Assembly: GCA_018303855.1 (NCBI GenBank) | Contig: JAGVXI010000006.1 | Span: forward strand, 1 to 64,000 | Origin: Candidatus Pacearchaeota archaeon | Lineage (GTDB): Archaea; Nanobdellota; Nanobdellia; Pacearchaeales; GW2011-AR1 | Length of the DNA stretch: 64,000 nt | Direction: 5' to 3' | Shown: positions 24,063 to 33,057 of the stretch, in pieces | Layout: each line of letters opens with the position of its first letter | How positions within the stretch are numbered: position 1 is the first letter of the stretch | Program-made: the position numbers and the translations under genes | Notes under the pieces: model-generated | What the model saw: the letters and a program-made list of their open reading frames with translations, nothing else | The model's database searches: none | Told to the model about the DNA's origin: nothing

Positions 24063-24833
24063 TCAAATTCTCTTCTTTTTCTTAAATTTCTTTTTAAAGG
24101 ATTTTTTTATTCTTTTTTGAATCCTGGGTTTGCTCTTGGATTTCTTTTTAGGTTTGTATTTAGCCTTTTTTTTAGAAAGCTTTTTTGGGGGTTTAATTTT
24201 TGAGCGTGCTTTTTCAGTAGCTTTTCTTTTAGCTTTTCTGGCTGCCTTTTTTTGTTTGGCTTCTTTTTTATCCTTTCTAATTTGTATTTTTTCTATTCGT
24301 ACTCTTTCTTTATTAACCTCGACATTGACTTCCTTAAGTTCACTTTCTAATCTGTTTAAATTCTTCTTATACTCTTTAACAACTTGAGCGCTATCCTTTA
24401 CATCAAAAACACCACCGCATTCTGGGCAAGTAAAATTATGGGTTAAGGCAGTTTCTTCATTAAATTCTATATTGCACCTGCTACAGATATAAAACAACTT
24501 AGTCTCTCTGCTTTTTATTTGGTGGTGCATCTCTGTTATTCTTTTATGCAAAATGTTTTCTAATAGTTCTAAAGCCTTCAAAACTTCTATTTTCCAAAAA
24601 AAAGTGTACCATCCTTTTCTCTTATCTTTCTTTTTAATGAAAGACACAACTCCCTGATCTGACAGCTTATAGAGTATATTCCTAACCTGATTAACAGTAA
24701 GGTTAATCTTTTTTGCAATAAGAAATTCGTTTATGTATTTGTTACCATCGAGGTGATTTACTATATCTTCCGAAGGTTTTCCCACAACATGAAAGACAAC
24801 TTCCTTAAGAAATTTTATTGGCATAGAATACAT
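24063..24833 (-). CDS. tfe: Transcription factor E (TFE-alpha) with a ~90-residue Lys-rich C-terminal tail
   Basis: The N-terminal half has the extended winged helix (LIAKKINLTVNQVRNILYKLSDQGVVSFIKKKDKRKGWYTFFWKI) and a zinc ribbon CSRCNIEFNEETALTHNFTCPEC (residues ~114-139) typical of TFE, which stabilises the open RNA-polymerase promoter complex. At 256 residues it exceeds the usual ~180. After a coiled coil, the last ~90 residues are about half Lys/Arg (KKAKYKPKKKSKSKPRIQKRIKKSFKKKFKKKKRI), resembling linker-histone tails. It is first in an operon with rhomboid and spoIIM; its leader contains three hairpins. Confidence 0.9.
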   Translation of the reverse strand: MYSMPIKFLKEVVFHVVGKPSEDIVNHLDGNKYINEFLIAKKINLTVNQVRNILYKLSDQGVVSFIKKKDKRKGWYTFFWKIEVLKALELLENILHKRITEMHHQIKSRETKLFYICSRCNIEFNEETALTHNFTCPECGGVFDVKDSAQVVKEYKKNLNRLESELKEVNVEVNKERVRIEKIQIRKDKKEAKQKKAARKAKRKATEKARSKIKPPKKLSKKKAKYKPKKKSKSKPRIQKRIKKSFKKKFKKKKRI

Positions 24834-24869
24834 AAAAAATCCTCAAATAAATACCTTTCGGTTGTGACA

Positions 24870-24977
24870 CAGAAAACAAATTGCTGTGTAATTGTTTTTT
24901 TTGTTTTCTGCCTTACAACTTTAAGAATAGTTGTAAGTACATTCTTGATAGCACCAAAGAACTTCCAGTTCTCGGTG
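24870..24977. promoter_or_regulatory. Three consecutive hairpins in the tfe leader / divergent intergenic region
   Basis: Inverted repeats in order: CAGAAAACAAA (24870-24880) with TTTGTTTTCTG (24900-24910); CTTACAACT (24912-24920) with AGTTGTAAG (24929-24937); and CACC-AA-AGAAC (24952-24962) with GTTCT-C-GGTG (24968-24977). They lie between tfe and a divergent gene. A TTTTAAAAA box near 25020 on the minus strand would place all three in a tfe 5' leader. A regulatory leader or separate RNA is inferred. Confidence 0.4.
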
Positions 24978-25057
24978 AATTCAAACAAACACACAAGGAT
25001 TTTGTTACATTATAACAACATTTTTAAAACCAGTAATATTGTATTATATATATCAAA

Positions 25058-25663
25058 ATGGGGTTGTTTAGTAAAAAACAAGATAAAAATAAAAAAGAGG
25101 AAGAAGAAATACCTTCTTTACCAGAATTGCCAAGTCTTCCAGAATTACCGGAATTAGAGAGCATAGAAGCCCAAGAATCTCCATATAAATTGCCAAGTTT
25201 TCCAACTACTCCGATTGGAAACAAATTCGCTCAGAACAGTATAAAAGAAGCTATCTCTGGGACTAAAAGAGGTGAAGAGGTTTTTAATGCAGATGATTTT
25301 ACATTTCCAGCAGCAGAGGAATTGCAAATGATGCAAAGGCCTCTACCAACCAGATTGACCAGAGAAATTTCAGGAGGCGAAATTCCTTTAAGAAAAACAA
25401 GAATTCCTCCGCAATTTGTAGAAGCTGAAAAAAGAATCCGAGAAATTGCGCCTGTTTTTATAAGAATTGATAAATTTCAGGAAAGCCTGCGTGCATTTGA
25501 AAAAGCAAGAGAAAAAATAAGGGAAATTGAAAAACTGCTCGGAAACGTGCAGAAGTTAAAAGAAGAGGAAGAACGCGAACTTGGGGAATGGGAAAGCGAG
25601 CTACAGGCGATTAAATCCGGTATTGAAAAAATTAACGAAGACATTTTTTCTAGAATAGAATGA
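25058..25663 (+). CDS. Pro/Glu-rich coiled-coil protein of unknown function
   Basis: 201 residues. An acidic, proline-rich N-terminal part (EEEIPSLPELPSLPELPELESIE) leads through a disordered linker to a C-terminal coiled coil (RIDKFQESLRAFEKAREKIREIEKLLGNVQKLKEEEERELGEWESELQAIKSGIEKI). It is cytoplasmic, with no signal. It overlaps the next coiled-coil gene by 4 bp (ATGA), suggesting the two products interact. A TATA-like TATTATATATA lies just upstream of the ATG. Confidence 0.75.
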   Translation: MGLFSKKQDKNKKEEEEIPSLPELPSLPELPELESIEAQESPYKLPSFPTTPIGNKFAQNSIKEAISGTKRGEEVFNADDFTFPAAEELQMMQRPLPTRLTREISGGEIPLRKTRIPPQFVEAEKRIREIAPVFIRIDKFQESLRAFEKAREKIREIEKLLGNVQKLKEEEERELGEWESELQAIKSGIEKINEDIFSRIE

Positions 25664-26049
25664 ACAAAAACGAAAACCTAATTCATGTAAGACTTGATTA
25701 TGAGGAAGCCAGAGAAGCAAAAAAAGACATGCTTTCTTTGGAGCTCAGTTTAGTGAAACTAATAAGAGCAATAAAAACATTCAAATCCCTAAGGCTTGAA
25801 GAATTAAGGCTGAAAAAAAGGTTAAAAGTCCAGATAAGCGAATTTCTTAAAGATATGAGGAAATTAAAAACAGAACTGCCAGAATTAGAGATACCAAGAA
25901 TTATAAGGCATGATGAGGAAACAGGAGAGATAGAAGGTAGAAAAGAGCTTGATGAGTTGTCAAAAAAAGTTAATAAAAAGTATGATTCTGATATTGAAGA
26001 GCAATTAAGGGACATTAGGGAAAGACTTAGTGAAATGGGCAGGAGATGA
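25660..26049 (+). CDS. Coiled-coil protein, partner of the preceding gene
   Basis: 129 residues, almost entirely helical and heptad-like (DYEEAREAKKDMLSLELSLVKLIRAIKTFKSLRLEELRLKKRLKVQISEFLKDMRKLKTELPELEIP, then ELDELSKKVNKKYDSDIEEQLRDIRERL). No family is recognised. The ATGA overlap with the upstream gene implies translational coupling and a two-subunit assembly. Confidence 0.72.
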   Translation: MNKNENLIHVRLDYEEAREAKKDMLSLELSLVKLIRAIKTFKSLRLEELRLKKRLKVQISEFLKDMRKLKTELPELEIPRIIRHDEETGEIEGRKELDELSKKVNKKYDSDIEEQLRDIRERLSEMGRR

Positions 26050-26168
26050 TTTTTATTCTGAAGATTAGATTAAATAAGAAAATTATAAGCATTGACAGCT
26101 TACTATTAGTAGTTCATTAAATTAACAACTATCAAAACATTTTTTAATCTATTATATCTTCCTTAGAT

Positions 26169-27902
26169 ATGAAAAGTATAATCACACACGTACAACTCAT
26201 CCAAAAGTATCTTGATTTTTTTAAAACTAAAAATCATAAAGTTATCCAAAATGCCTCTTTAATCCCGCAAAATGACCCTACTGTATTGTTTACAACAGCT
26301 GGCATGCATCCTTTAGTCCCTTATTTGCTTGGGCAAAAACACCCCTTAGGAAAAAGACTTTGCAGTGTGCAAAAATGTATAAGGACAGGGGATATAGATA
26401 AAGTAGGAGATGAATCTCACCACACCTTTTTTGAAATGCTTGGCAACTGGAACTTAGGAGATTATTGGAAAAAAGAAGCTATTGAATACAGCCTAGAATT
26501 TTTAACAAAAATCCTGAAAATCCCAAAAGAAAAAATTAATATTACCTGCTTTGCTGGAGACAAAGACTCTCCAAAAGACACAGAGTCAGCAAAAATCTGG
26601 CAAAGTTTAGGCATAAAAAAAGATAAAATAAAATTTTTAGGAAAAGCAGATAACTGGTGGGGTCCTGCAGGAAAAACAGGCCCGTGTGGTCCAGATACAG
26701 AAATGTTTGTAAATGGGTTTGAAATATGGAATAATGTTTTTATGCAGTATAACAAAACAATAAACAATAGATATGAAGAGCTGAAACAAAAAAATGTTGA
26801 TACTGGAATGGGTGTTGAGAGAACTCTCTCAATTTTAAATAATATAAATGATGATTATCTTACTGACGCATTTTTGCCAATAATAACTCAAATTGAAAAA
26901 CTCTCAAAAAATAAATACGGAAAAAACAAAGATGAAACAAGAGCCATGAGAATAATTGCAGACCATATCAAAGCTTCTGTTTTTATTCTTTCTGAAAAAA
27001 TTCAACCAAGCAATACTGAACAAGGATATGTTCTAAGAAGATTAATAAGAAGAGCAGTACGCTATGGAAGGCTTATTGAAATTGAAGATTTTACATCTAA
27101 ACTTGTTGAACCAATACTCTCAATATACCAAGACGATTACTCGGAATTAAAACAAAACAAAAATTTCATTGTTACTGGGCTTAATAAAGAAGAAAATCAA
27201 TTTAAACAAACTTTGAATAAAGGCTTAAATAAATTCAAGCAATTTGCAAATGATAAAAAAATTTCAGGCAAAGAGGCTTTTTTGTTATATCAAAGCTTTG
27301 GTTTTCCATTAGAAATGATAGTAGAAGAGTGCAAAAAATACAAGATTAACTTTTCAGAAAATGATTTTCATGAAGAAGAAAAAAGGCACCAAGAATTGAG
27401 TAGAACATTTTCAGGAGGAAGATTTAAATCCGGTTTAGCAGATCAAAGCGAGCAAACAACAAAATTACATACCGCTACGCACTTATTAAATGAAGCGCTT
27501 ACAAGAATTTTGGGCAAAGGAATAAAACAACGAGGTTCAAACATTACTCAAGAAAGGTTAAGATTTGACTTTTCTTTTGACAGAAAACTCACAGAAAAAG
27601 AAATAAAGCAAATTGAACAGCTTGTTAATGAAAAAATTAAAGAAAATTTAAGTGTTGTCAGAAAAGAAATGCTTTTAGATAATGCTTTAACCTCAGGTGC
27701 TCAAGGAGAATTTGGTCATAAATACCCAAATATTGTTTCTGTTTACACAATAGAAGACCCGACAGAAAAAAGAGGATGGTTTAGCAAAGAAATTTGCACA
27801 GGTCCTCATGTTAAGCAAACAGGAGAAATTGGGGAATTTAAGATAATTAAAGAAGAATCTTCAGCTGCTGGAATAAGAAGAATCAAAGCAATTATTGGAT
27901 AA
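26169..27902 (+). CDS. alaS: Alanyl-tRNA synthetase, short form without the C-terminal domain
   Basis: 577 residues: the class II catalytic domain (FTTAGMHPLVPYLLGQKHPLGKRLCSVQKCIRTGDIDKVGDESHHTFFEMLGNWNLGDYW), the tRNA-recognition region (YVLRRLIRRAVRYGRLI) and the editing domain with zinc ligands LHTATHLLNEAL (HXXXH) and EICTGPHVK (CXXXH). It stops right after the editing domain; the DHHA1/C-Ala domain present in most ~870-residue AlaRSs is absent. The motifs resemble bacterial AlaRS more than the archaeal form, suggesting transfer. No frameshift is visible; the next gene has its own signals. Confidence 0.93.
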   Translation: MKSIITHVQLIQKYLDFFKTKNHKVIQNASLIPQNDPTVLFTTAGMHPLVPYLLGQKHPLGKRLCSVQKCIRTGDIDKVGDESHHTFFEMLGNWNLGDYWKKEAIEYSLEFLTKILKIPKEKINITCFAGDKDSPKDTESAKIWQSLGIKKDKIKFLGKADNWWGPAGKTGPCGPDTEMFVNGFEIWNNVFMQYNKTINNRYEELKQKNVDTGMGVERTLSILNNINDDYLTDAFLPIITQIEKLSKNKYGKNKDETRAMRIIADHIKASVFILSEKIQPSNTEQGYVLRRLIRRAVRYGRLIEIEDFTSKLVEPILSIYQDDYSELKQNKNFIVTGLNKEENQFKQTLNKGLNKFKQFANDKKISGKEAFLLYQSFGFPLEMIVEECKKYKINFSENDFHEEEKRHQELSRTFSGGRFKSGLADQSEQTTKLHTATHLLNEALTRILGKGIKQRGSNITQERLRFDFSFDRKLTEKEIKQIEQLVNEKIKENLSVVRKEMLLDNALTSGAQGEFGHKYPNIVSVYTIEDPTEKRGWFSKEICTGPHVKQTGEIGEFKIIKEESSAAGIRRIKAIIG

Positions 27903-28058
27903 ACTTTAGGCTAATTTTTAATGTCCCTACTCACCCCAAAAAACCCAAAAATTCACAACCGAAATGCTTAAATACCCTCTTTTAGTCAATTGATTAATGT
28001 TAGAGTAGGTTAGACTTATTCTGCAGACAATATAGATAAATTAGCAGGAGGAAAGAAT

Positions 28059-28337
28059 ATGAGCGTAAAATTGTACGTTGGTAATTTGCCTTTTAGTGTT
28101 ACTAATGAAGAATTGAAAAAGCTATTTGCATCATACGGTGAAATAGAAGAATCAACAATCATTTCAGACAAGTTTTCAGGCAGATCCAAAGGATTTGGTT
28201 TTGTTACTTTTAGTGACAATGCTGATGGAAAAAAAGCTGTTTCAGAAATGAATGGCAAAGATATCCAAGGCAGACAAATCAAAGTTAGCGAAGCAAGACC
28301 ATTAGAAGACAGTCCAAAACCAAGAAGAAGATTTTAA
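28059..28337 (+). CDS. RRM-domain RNA-binding protein
   Basis: 92 residues forming a single RNA-recognition motif: RNP2 LYVGNL near the start and RNP1 KGFGFVTF near residue 50, then a short basic tail (PKPRRRF). This layout matches the small glycine-poor RRM proteins of bacteria, often cold-responsive; RRMs are uncommon in archaea. The ATG is preceded by GCAGGAGGAAAGAAT, a strong Shine-Dalgarno site, and an ~80-nt leader follows a TATA-like CTTAAATA. Confidence 0.93.
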   Translation: MSVKLYVGNLPFSVTNEELKKLFASYGEIEESTIISDKFSGRSKGFGFVTFSDNADGKKAVSEMNGKDIQGRQIKVSEARPLEDSPKPRRRF

Positions 28338-28524
28338 TTAAAAATAGAATCTTAAACCAGTTTTTTTGTTTTTATTTTTTAGTGTTAGTTAATTAAGTTA
28401 AATGCAGTGTGCTTCCTGATTTCTATGCACATAAATTTTTTTAGCTTATTACCCAAAAAAATCCTGAAGAAGCATCTATTTTTTTATAAAAATGCTTAAA
28501 AATTGAAATTGTTTGCATTTAGAC

Positions 28525-28815
28525 ATGAATCTATTAGAAAATTATGCACAAAATTTAAAGCAAATTCATGAAAAAACATATATAAAAATGCTCAAAAAAG
28601 GGCTAAGCCATTTAAGATTTCTTTACTTTACTTTAAGAGGCTATGCAAAGTTTGAGCAAGATTTTAATCAAATTGAAAACTCTTTAGAGATAATTAGAGA
28701 AATGGCACAAAGCGATGGTGTTGAAATTGATCAAACCTGTGAAAAAATTGCAAAGTTAGAAAAAAACTTTTATAATTTGCTGGATAGAAAACGAGAAAAT
28801 ATGTTCAAGTATTAA
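28525..28815 (+). CDS. Unknown helical protein, 96 residues
   Basis: I use the ATG at 28525 (MNLLENYAQNLKQIHEKTYIKMLKKGL) in place of the upstream TTG in the track. The protein is predicted all-helical (FEQDFNQIENSLEIIREMAQSDGVEIDQTCEKIAKLEKNFYNLLDRKREN). No family recognised. A TTAAAAATTG box about 30 bp upstream supports a short leader. Confidence 0.6.
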   Translation: MNLLENYAQNLKQIHEKTYIKMLKKGLSHLRFLYFTLRGYAKFEQDFNQIENSLEIIREMAQSDGVEIDQTCEKIAKLEKNFYNLLDRKRENMFKY

Positions 28816-28934
28816 ATTGTCAATCTGCCTAAATTAAATTACATAGCTCTGTTATAGGTTTCTAATATAAATGATAACAAATGAGTATAGATTATGTTGA
28901 AATTATATCTTTATAATTAGTTACAAAACAAAAA

Positions 28935-31775
28935 TTATTCAACATAAATCCCTGGTTTTCCAGGTTTTGCTTTATTGGCTTTTTCATTTGGGTCATATTT
29001 GTTTTTATCATTAACTGCAAAAACCTGCACTTGTATATTTGTTCTTTTTTTTATTTTTTCAAGATTGTTGTTATAATTAACAAACTCGCTTGGCAAAACG
29101 TATAAATAGCATTTTTCAGCAACTTTATTTTGTTTTTCTTTTATCAATTTAACAATGTTATTAATATCCCCAATAACTTTATCAACTAAATTATCAACAT
29201 GCTCAAGTTTATCGTCTATCTTTTTTTCGTCTGCTTTTGGCCAGTTTTCCAAACTAATTAGAGTTTTATTGCCAATTTTATGCCAAAATTCTTCTGCTAT
29301 ATACGGGCAGAATAAACTTAAGAGTTTAAGAAAATTTCCAGCATCTCCTTTACTTAAATATTTTTCAGATTCAATCACCTCAAATAACTGCCTAAGTTTA
29401 ATTACAGCAAGATTATATCTAAAATTATCTATATCATCGGTAATTTCTTTTATTGCTTTATGCAACTTACTTTCAATTCTAGCTGATGATTTACCAAATT
29501 TAATATTATTAAAATAATTTATAATTTTATTCACAAATTTTGACACGCCCTCTATTCCTTTGTCACTCCAGGCATAATCACTATCAGGGGCAGCAACAGA
29601 TATAAGATAAATTCTTAGGATGTCTGCACTGTATTTTTTAATAATGTCAAGAGGATTTATAACGTTGCCTCTTGATTTAGACATTACAAAACCATCACTG
29701 CCATGGAGCATTCCTTGATTAAACAATTTTATAAAAGGCTCATCAATTTTTCCAATTATTTTTAAATCCCTTAATACTTTTGTAAAAAATCTTGCATAGA
29801 TTAAATGCATGCAAGCATGCTCTGCTCCTCCGATATACTGATTAACTGGCATCCAATATTCAACTTTTTTCTTATCAAATGGTTGCTTTTTGTTTCTTGA
29901 ATCGCAATATCTTAAGTAATACCATGAACTGTCAAAAAAAGTATCCATTGTATCTGTTTCTCTTTGAGCTTTTCCTTTGCATTTAGGGCATTTTGCATTT
30001 ACAAATTGCTTGTTTGTCGCTAATGGATTTCCTTTGCCAAATTTAACTTTATCAGGAAGCTTTACTGGCAGCTGGCTTTCAGAAACAGGAACAATACCGC
30101 ATTCATCACAATAAACAACAGGTATTGGTGTTCCCCAATATCTTTGCCTTGAAATCAACCAGTCTTTTAATTTATATTGAATTTGTTTTTCCCCAAGTTT
30201 TTTGCTTTGCAAATGTTTTGTTATTTCTTCAATTGCCTTTCTGCTGTCTATGCTATTAAATTTGCCAGAATTAACCAAAACTCCCTCGCCAACATATGCT
30301 TTTTCATTTATGTTGCTGTTTCCTCCTTTAATAACCTCTTTAATCTTCAGGTTATACTTCTTTGCAAATTCAAAATCTCTCTGGTCATGTGCGGGAACAG
30401 CCATTACCATTCCACTTCCATAATCAGCTAACACAAAGTTTCCAACCCAAACAGGAATTTTTTCATTTGTTAGAGGATTAATTGCATAACTTCCTGTAAA
30501 AACCCCTTCTTTATCTAATTGCTCCACTTCCTCTTGTCTTATGGATTTAACCTTCTTAAAAAATTTTTCAACTTTTGATTTTTGTTCTTTTGTAACTAGC
30601 TCAAAAAGCCTTGGGTGTTGCGCGCTTACTACCATAAAAGTAACTCCGAATATAGTATCAGGGCGCGTTGTAAAGATGGACCATTTTTGATTTAAAGCAT
30701 TATTAACAAACTCCTTAACTTCTCCAACTTTATTCTGATAAAACAAGGTATTTATTCCAACGGATTTGGCAGATTCAGCACTCTCTTTATCATGCTCAAA
30801 ATAAATAACATCATTAGCACCTAAATTAAACTTCTTCAAAACTTTCTCATAATAATCCGGATTCTTCTTATTTGGTTTATTTTCAAGAGTAAATATTTCA
30901 TAATCAATGTTCTTGAAAAAAACCTTGTGATTTTCTTTTGGTGCATTTGTCAAAACTATCTTTTTATTACCTAAAACATCTAAATAAGTTCTAAGTTCTT
31001 GATTAACTTTTCCTTCTGCATCAACTAAACAATGAACAGCATCAACCAAAACGACTTTATTTTTATTTGCAACCTCAAACTCAATCTCTGTCCCATGACT
31101 TTTGCCAATCCAGTTTTTCTGCATTATCTTGATTCTTTCAGGCCAGTCAAGCTTATCTACATTGTTTAAAAGCTCATTTGCATAATCTGTTATTTTTAAA
31201 AACCACTGTTCTAATTGTTTTGTTTCAACTTCTGTATCTGTATGGCGCCAGCACTTTCCATTATGAACCTGCTCATTTGCCAACACACTATCGCATTTTT
31301 TGCACCAATTAACAGCTGCTTTTTTCCTATAAGCCAAGCCTTTTTCCAGGAATTTTAAAAAGAAATACTGATTCCACTTGTAATAATCAGTATCGTGGCT
31401 TTGAATCTTGCGTTGCCAGTCATAACTTAATCCAAGATAACTTTGCTGTTTCATAAAATTTGCAATTGCCTTGTTTGTATATTTTTTAGGGTGCTCGCCA
31501 GCTTTTATTGCAGCATTTTCAGCAGGCAATCCAAAACTATCATAACCCATTGGATACAAGACATTAAAGCCCTGCATTCTCCTAAATCTTGCTTGTATAT
31601 CTCCAATAGTATAATTTAAAGCATGCCCCATGTGCAACCCTCCTGCACTTGGATAAGGGTACATTTCAAGAACATAAAACTTTTTTTTGCCCCTTGCCTC
31701 TTTAACTTCAAATGCTTTTTTTCTTTCCCATTCCAACTGCCATTTTTGTTCAATTTTCTTAAAAGTTATAGTCAT
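28935..31775 (-). CDS. leuS: Leucyl-tRNA synthetase, bacterial type, with an inserted HAD-like domain
   Basis: 946 residues from the ATG at 31775 (the track adds a TTG-started MLSCVLF). Bacterial-type features: HIGH motif GLHMGHAL, zinc region NWCKKCDSVLANEQVHNGKC, NWIGKSHG, editing motif TTRPDTIFG, and VMSKSRGN (KMSKS). Between EIEFEV and WSIFTTRPDT, residues ~236-364, lies ~125 extra residues: VVLVDAVHCLVD, KKIVLTNAP, NKKNPDYYEKVLKKFNL and DVIYFEHDKESAESAKSVGINTLFY, matching HAD-hydrolase motifs I-IV in order with motif I degenerate (DAVHC for DXDGT). The C-terminal anticodon domain is intact. Confidence 0.95.
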   Translation of the reverse strand: MTITFKKIEQKWQLEWERKKAFEVKEARGKKKFYVLEMYPYPSAGGLHMGHALNYTIGDIQARFRRMQGFNVLYPMGYDSFGLPAENAAIKAGEHPKKYTNKAIANFMKQQSYLGLSYDWQRKIQSHDTDYYKWNQYFFLKFLEKGLAYRKKAAVNWCKKCDSVLANEQVHNGKCWRHTDTEVETKQLEQWFLKITDYANELLNNVDKLDWPERIKIMQKNWIGKSHGTEIEFEVANKNKVVLVDAVHCLVDAEGKVNQELRTYLDVLGNKKIVLTNAPKENHKVFFKNIDYEIFTLENKPNKKNPDYYEKVLKKFNLGANDVIYFEHDKESAESAKSVGINTLFYQNKVGEVKEFVNNALNQKWSIFTTRPDTIFGVTFMVVSAQHPRLFELVTKEQKSKVEKFFKKVKSIRQEEVEQLDKEGVFTGSYAINPLTNEKIPVWVGNFVLADYGSGMVMAVPAHDQRDFEFAKKYNLKIKEVIKGGNSNINEKAYVGEGVLVNSGKFNSIDSRKAIEEITKHLQSKKLGEKQIQYKLKDWLISRQRYWGTPIPVVYCDECGIVPVSESQLPVKLPDKVKFGKGNPLATNKQFVNAKCPKCKGKAQRETDTMDTFFDSSWYYLRYCDSRNKKQPFDKKKVEYWMPVNQYIGGAEHACMHLIYARFFTKVLRDLKIIGKIDEPFIKLFNQGMLHGSDGFVMSKSRGNVINPLDIIKKYSADILRIYLISVAAPDSDYAWSDKGIEGVSKFVNKIINYFNNIKFGKSSARIESKLHKAIKEITDDIDNFRYNLAVIKLRQLFEVIESEKYLSKGDAGNFLKLLSLFCPYIAEEFWHKIGNKTLISLENWPKADEKKIDDKLEHVDNLVDKVIGDINNIVKLIKEKQNKVAEKCYLYVLPSEFVNYNNNLEKIKKRTNIQVQVFAVNDKNKYDPNEKANKAKPGKPGIYVE

Positions 31776-31799
31776 AAACAATACACAGCTTAACAACTT

Positions 31800-32377
31800 T
31801 TAAATATTGCTAATCTTTAAAACCTCGTTTAATAATTCAGGAAATTTATCTGTTCCCATATCCTCTAAGGTGTAATGCCCTCTTCCTTTAAGTTCAATTA
31901 CTCTACCCCCTAAAGCATTATGATAAATTTTCAGACTTTTCTTGCCCTCTTCCTCTTCATCATCTGCTGTAAACATTATTATACTTTTTACTCTTTCTTT
32001 AATTTTTTTGTCAATCCCATATTCATAAAAATTTTTATCAATTCCACCCTCTCTATATGCTATTTTCCAAGGAGCAACAAGAACTAACTTATTAATTCTA
32101 TTCTTACTATCGCCTAGCCATCTAACTAAAATGCACAGCCACAGCTATGCCCTATTAAAATTGTATTCTTTGAGACTTTATATTTTCCAAATTCTTTTTT
32201 AAACTTTTCATAATCTGGTTTCCAAGGTTCTGGCATAAGCGGAGTTTCTGTTTTTATGCCTCTGGATAATAATTCTTTTTTAATCCAAGGAATCCAGTGC
32301 TTATCATAGGTTCTGGTTTTAGGATTTATAGCTTTTTCAGCATCTGATGGGCACCCATGAATAATAATACAATTCAT
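31800..32377 (-). pseudogene. RBBP9/YdeN-like serine hydrolase, one-base frameshift
   Basis: The track shows only the first 83 residues (IIHGCPSDAEKAI...NTILIGHSCGCAF), ending at a TAG. Reading on in another frame gives LVRWLGDSKNRINKLVLVAPWKIAYREGG...KSIIMFTADDEEEEGKK...ELKGRGHYTLEDMGTDKFPELLNEVLKISNI, the rest of the same alpha/beta hydrolase with Asp and His of the triad. One extra T in the TTTT at ~32129-32132 restores a single ~191-residue frame. A natural decay event or a sequencing error; an intact relative lies at 56955-57509. Confidence 0.85.
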
Positions 32378-32427
32378 AAAATTTTAGAGTTCACAATCTT
32401 TAAATAATCTCCCCTCTTATTTTAACT

Positions 32428-32946
32428 ATGAACAAAATCCAGGCATATATCACAGGACAGATAATTTCAAGCAATGATAGCGAGGCACATTCATTGCATG
32501 CAAAAAGCTATTTTGGTGAAGTTAAACAAGGGAAAATCCAATATACTTTAACAGAAGCTCTTTACTTAGTTGAAAAAGGAAAATTAGAAGTTTTACAAAA
32601 ATCAAAGCCCTTATTAGAAAAACAGATTTTTGATGAAGCCAGAAAAATTGACAAAAAAATCCAAATAAAGTATCCTGTTTTCAAAGACTTACGTGACAGA
32701 GGTTATATTCTTAAAACAGCTTTAAAATTTGGAGCTGATTTCAGGATTTATGACAAAGGGCAAAAACCAGGAACTAGCCACGCAAAATGGGTATGTTTTG
32801 TTGAGCATGAATCTTCAAAATTAAGCTGGCATGAATTTTCAGCAAAAAACAGGGTTGCCCATAGCACAAAGAAAAACCTGCTTCTCGCAATTGTTGATGA
32901 AGAAGGAGATATATCCTATTATGAAGTTAAATGGCTGAAGCCGTGA
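32428..32946 (+). CDS. endA: tRNA-splicing endonuclease, homotetrameric-type subunit
   Basis: 172 residues, the size of alpha4-type enzymes such as that of Methanocaldococcus jannaschii. The catalytic triad is visible as Tyr108 (ADFRIYDKG), His118 (GTSHAKWV) and Lys149 (AHSTKKNLLLAIVD), offset by seven from Y115/H125/K156 of M. jannaschii. The enzyme cuts bulge-helix-bulge motifs; two tRNA-Arg genes in this window have introns with such motifs at position 37/38. Single gene. Confidence 0.95.
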   Translation: MNKIQAYITGQIISSNDSEAHSLHAKSYFGEVKQGKIQYTLTEALYLVEKGKLEVLQKSKPLLEKQIFDEARKIDKKIQIKYPVFKDLRDRGYILKTALKFGADFRIYDKGQKPGTSHAKWVCFVEHESSKLSWHEFSAKNRVAHSTKKNLLLAIVDEEGDISYYEVKWLKP

Positions 32947-33057
32947 ATAAAAATGTTATACTTGTTTACACCGAGTATTCACCAGTCTGATTCTTTCATT
33001 ATTTACTAACCAAAAAATCATCAAAAAACTTATAACCCATGTAGTTCTTTAAATTTC

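Noticed and set aside
24130-24387. 85-aa Phe/Leu-rich plus-strand ORF resembling a membrane protein
   Set aside because: Antisense of the Lys-rich TFE tail (AAR/AAA codons read as Phe/Leu).
26169-27902. AlaRS as a truncated pseudogene
   Set aside because: All catalytic and editing motifs are intact, the stop is clean and no C-terminal remnant follows; short AlaRSs are a plausible natural form in reduced genomes.
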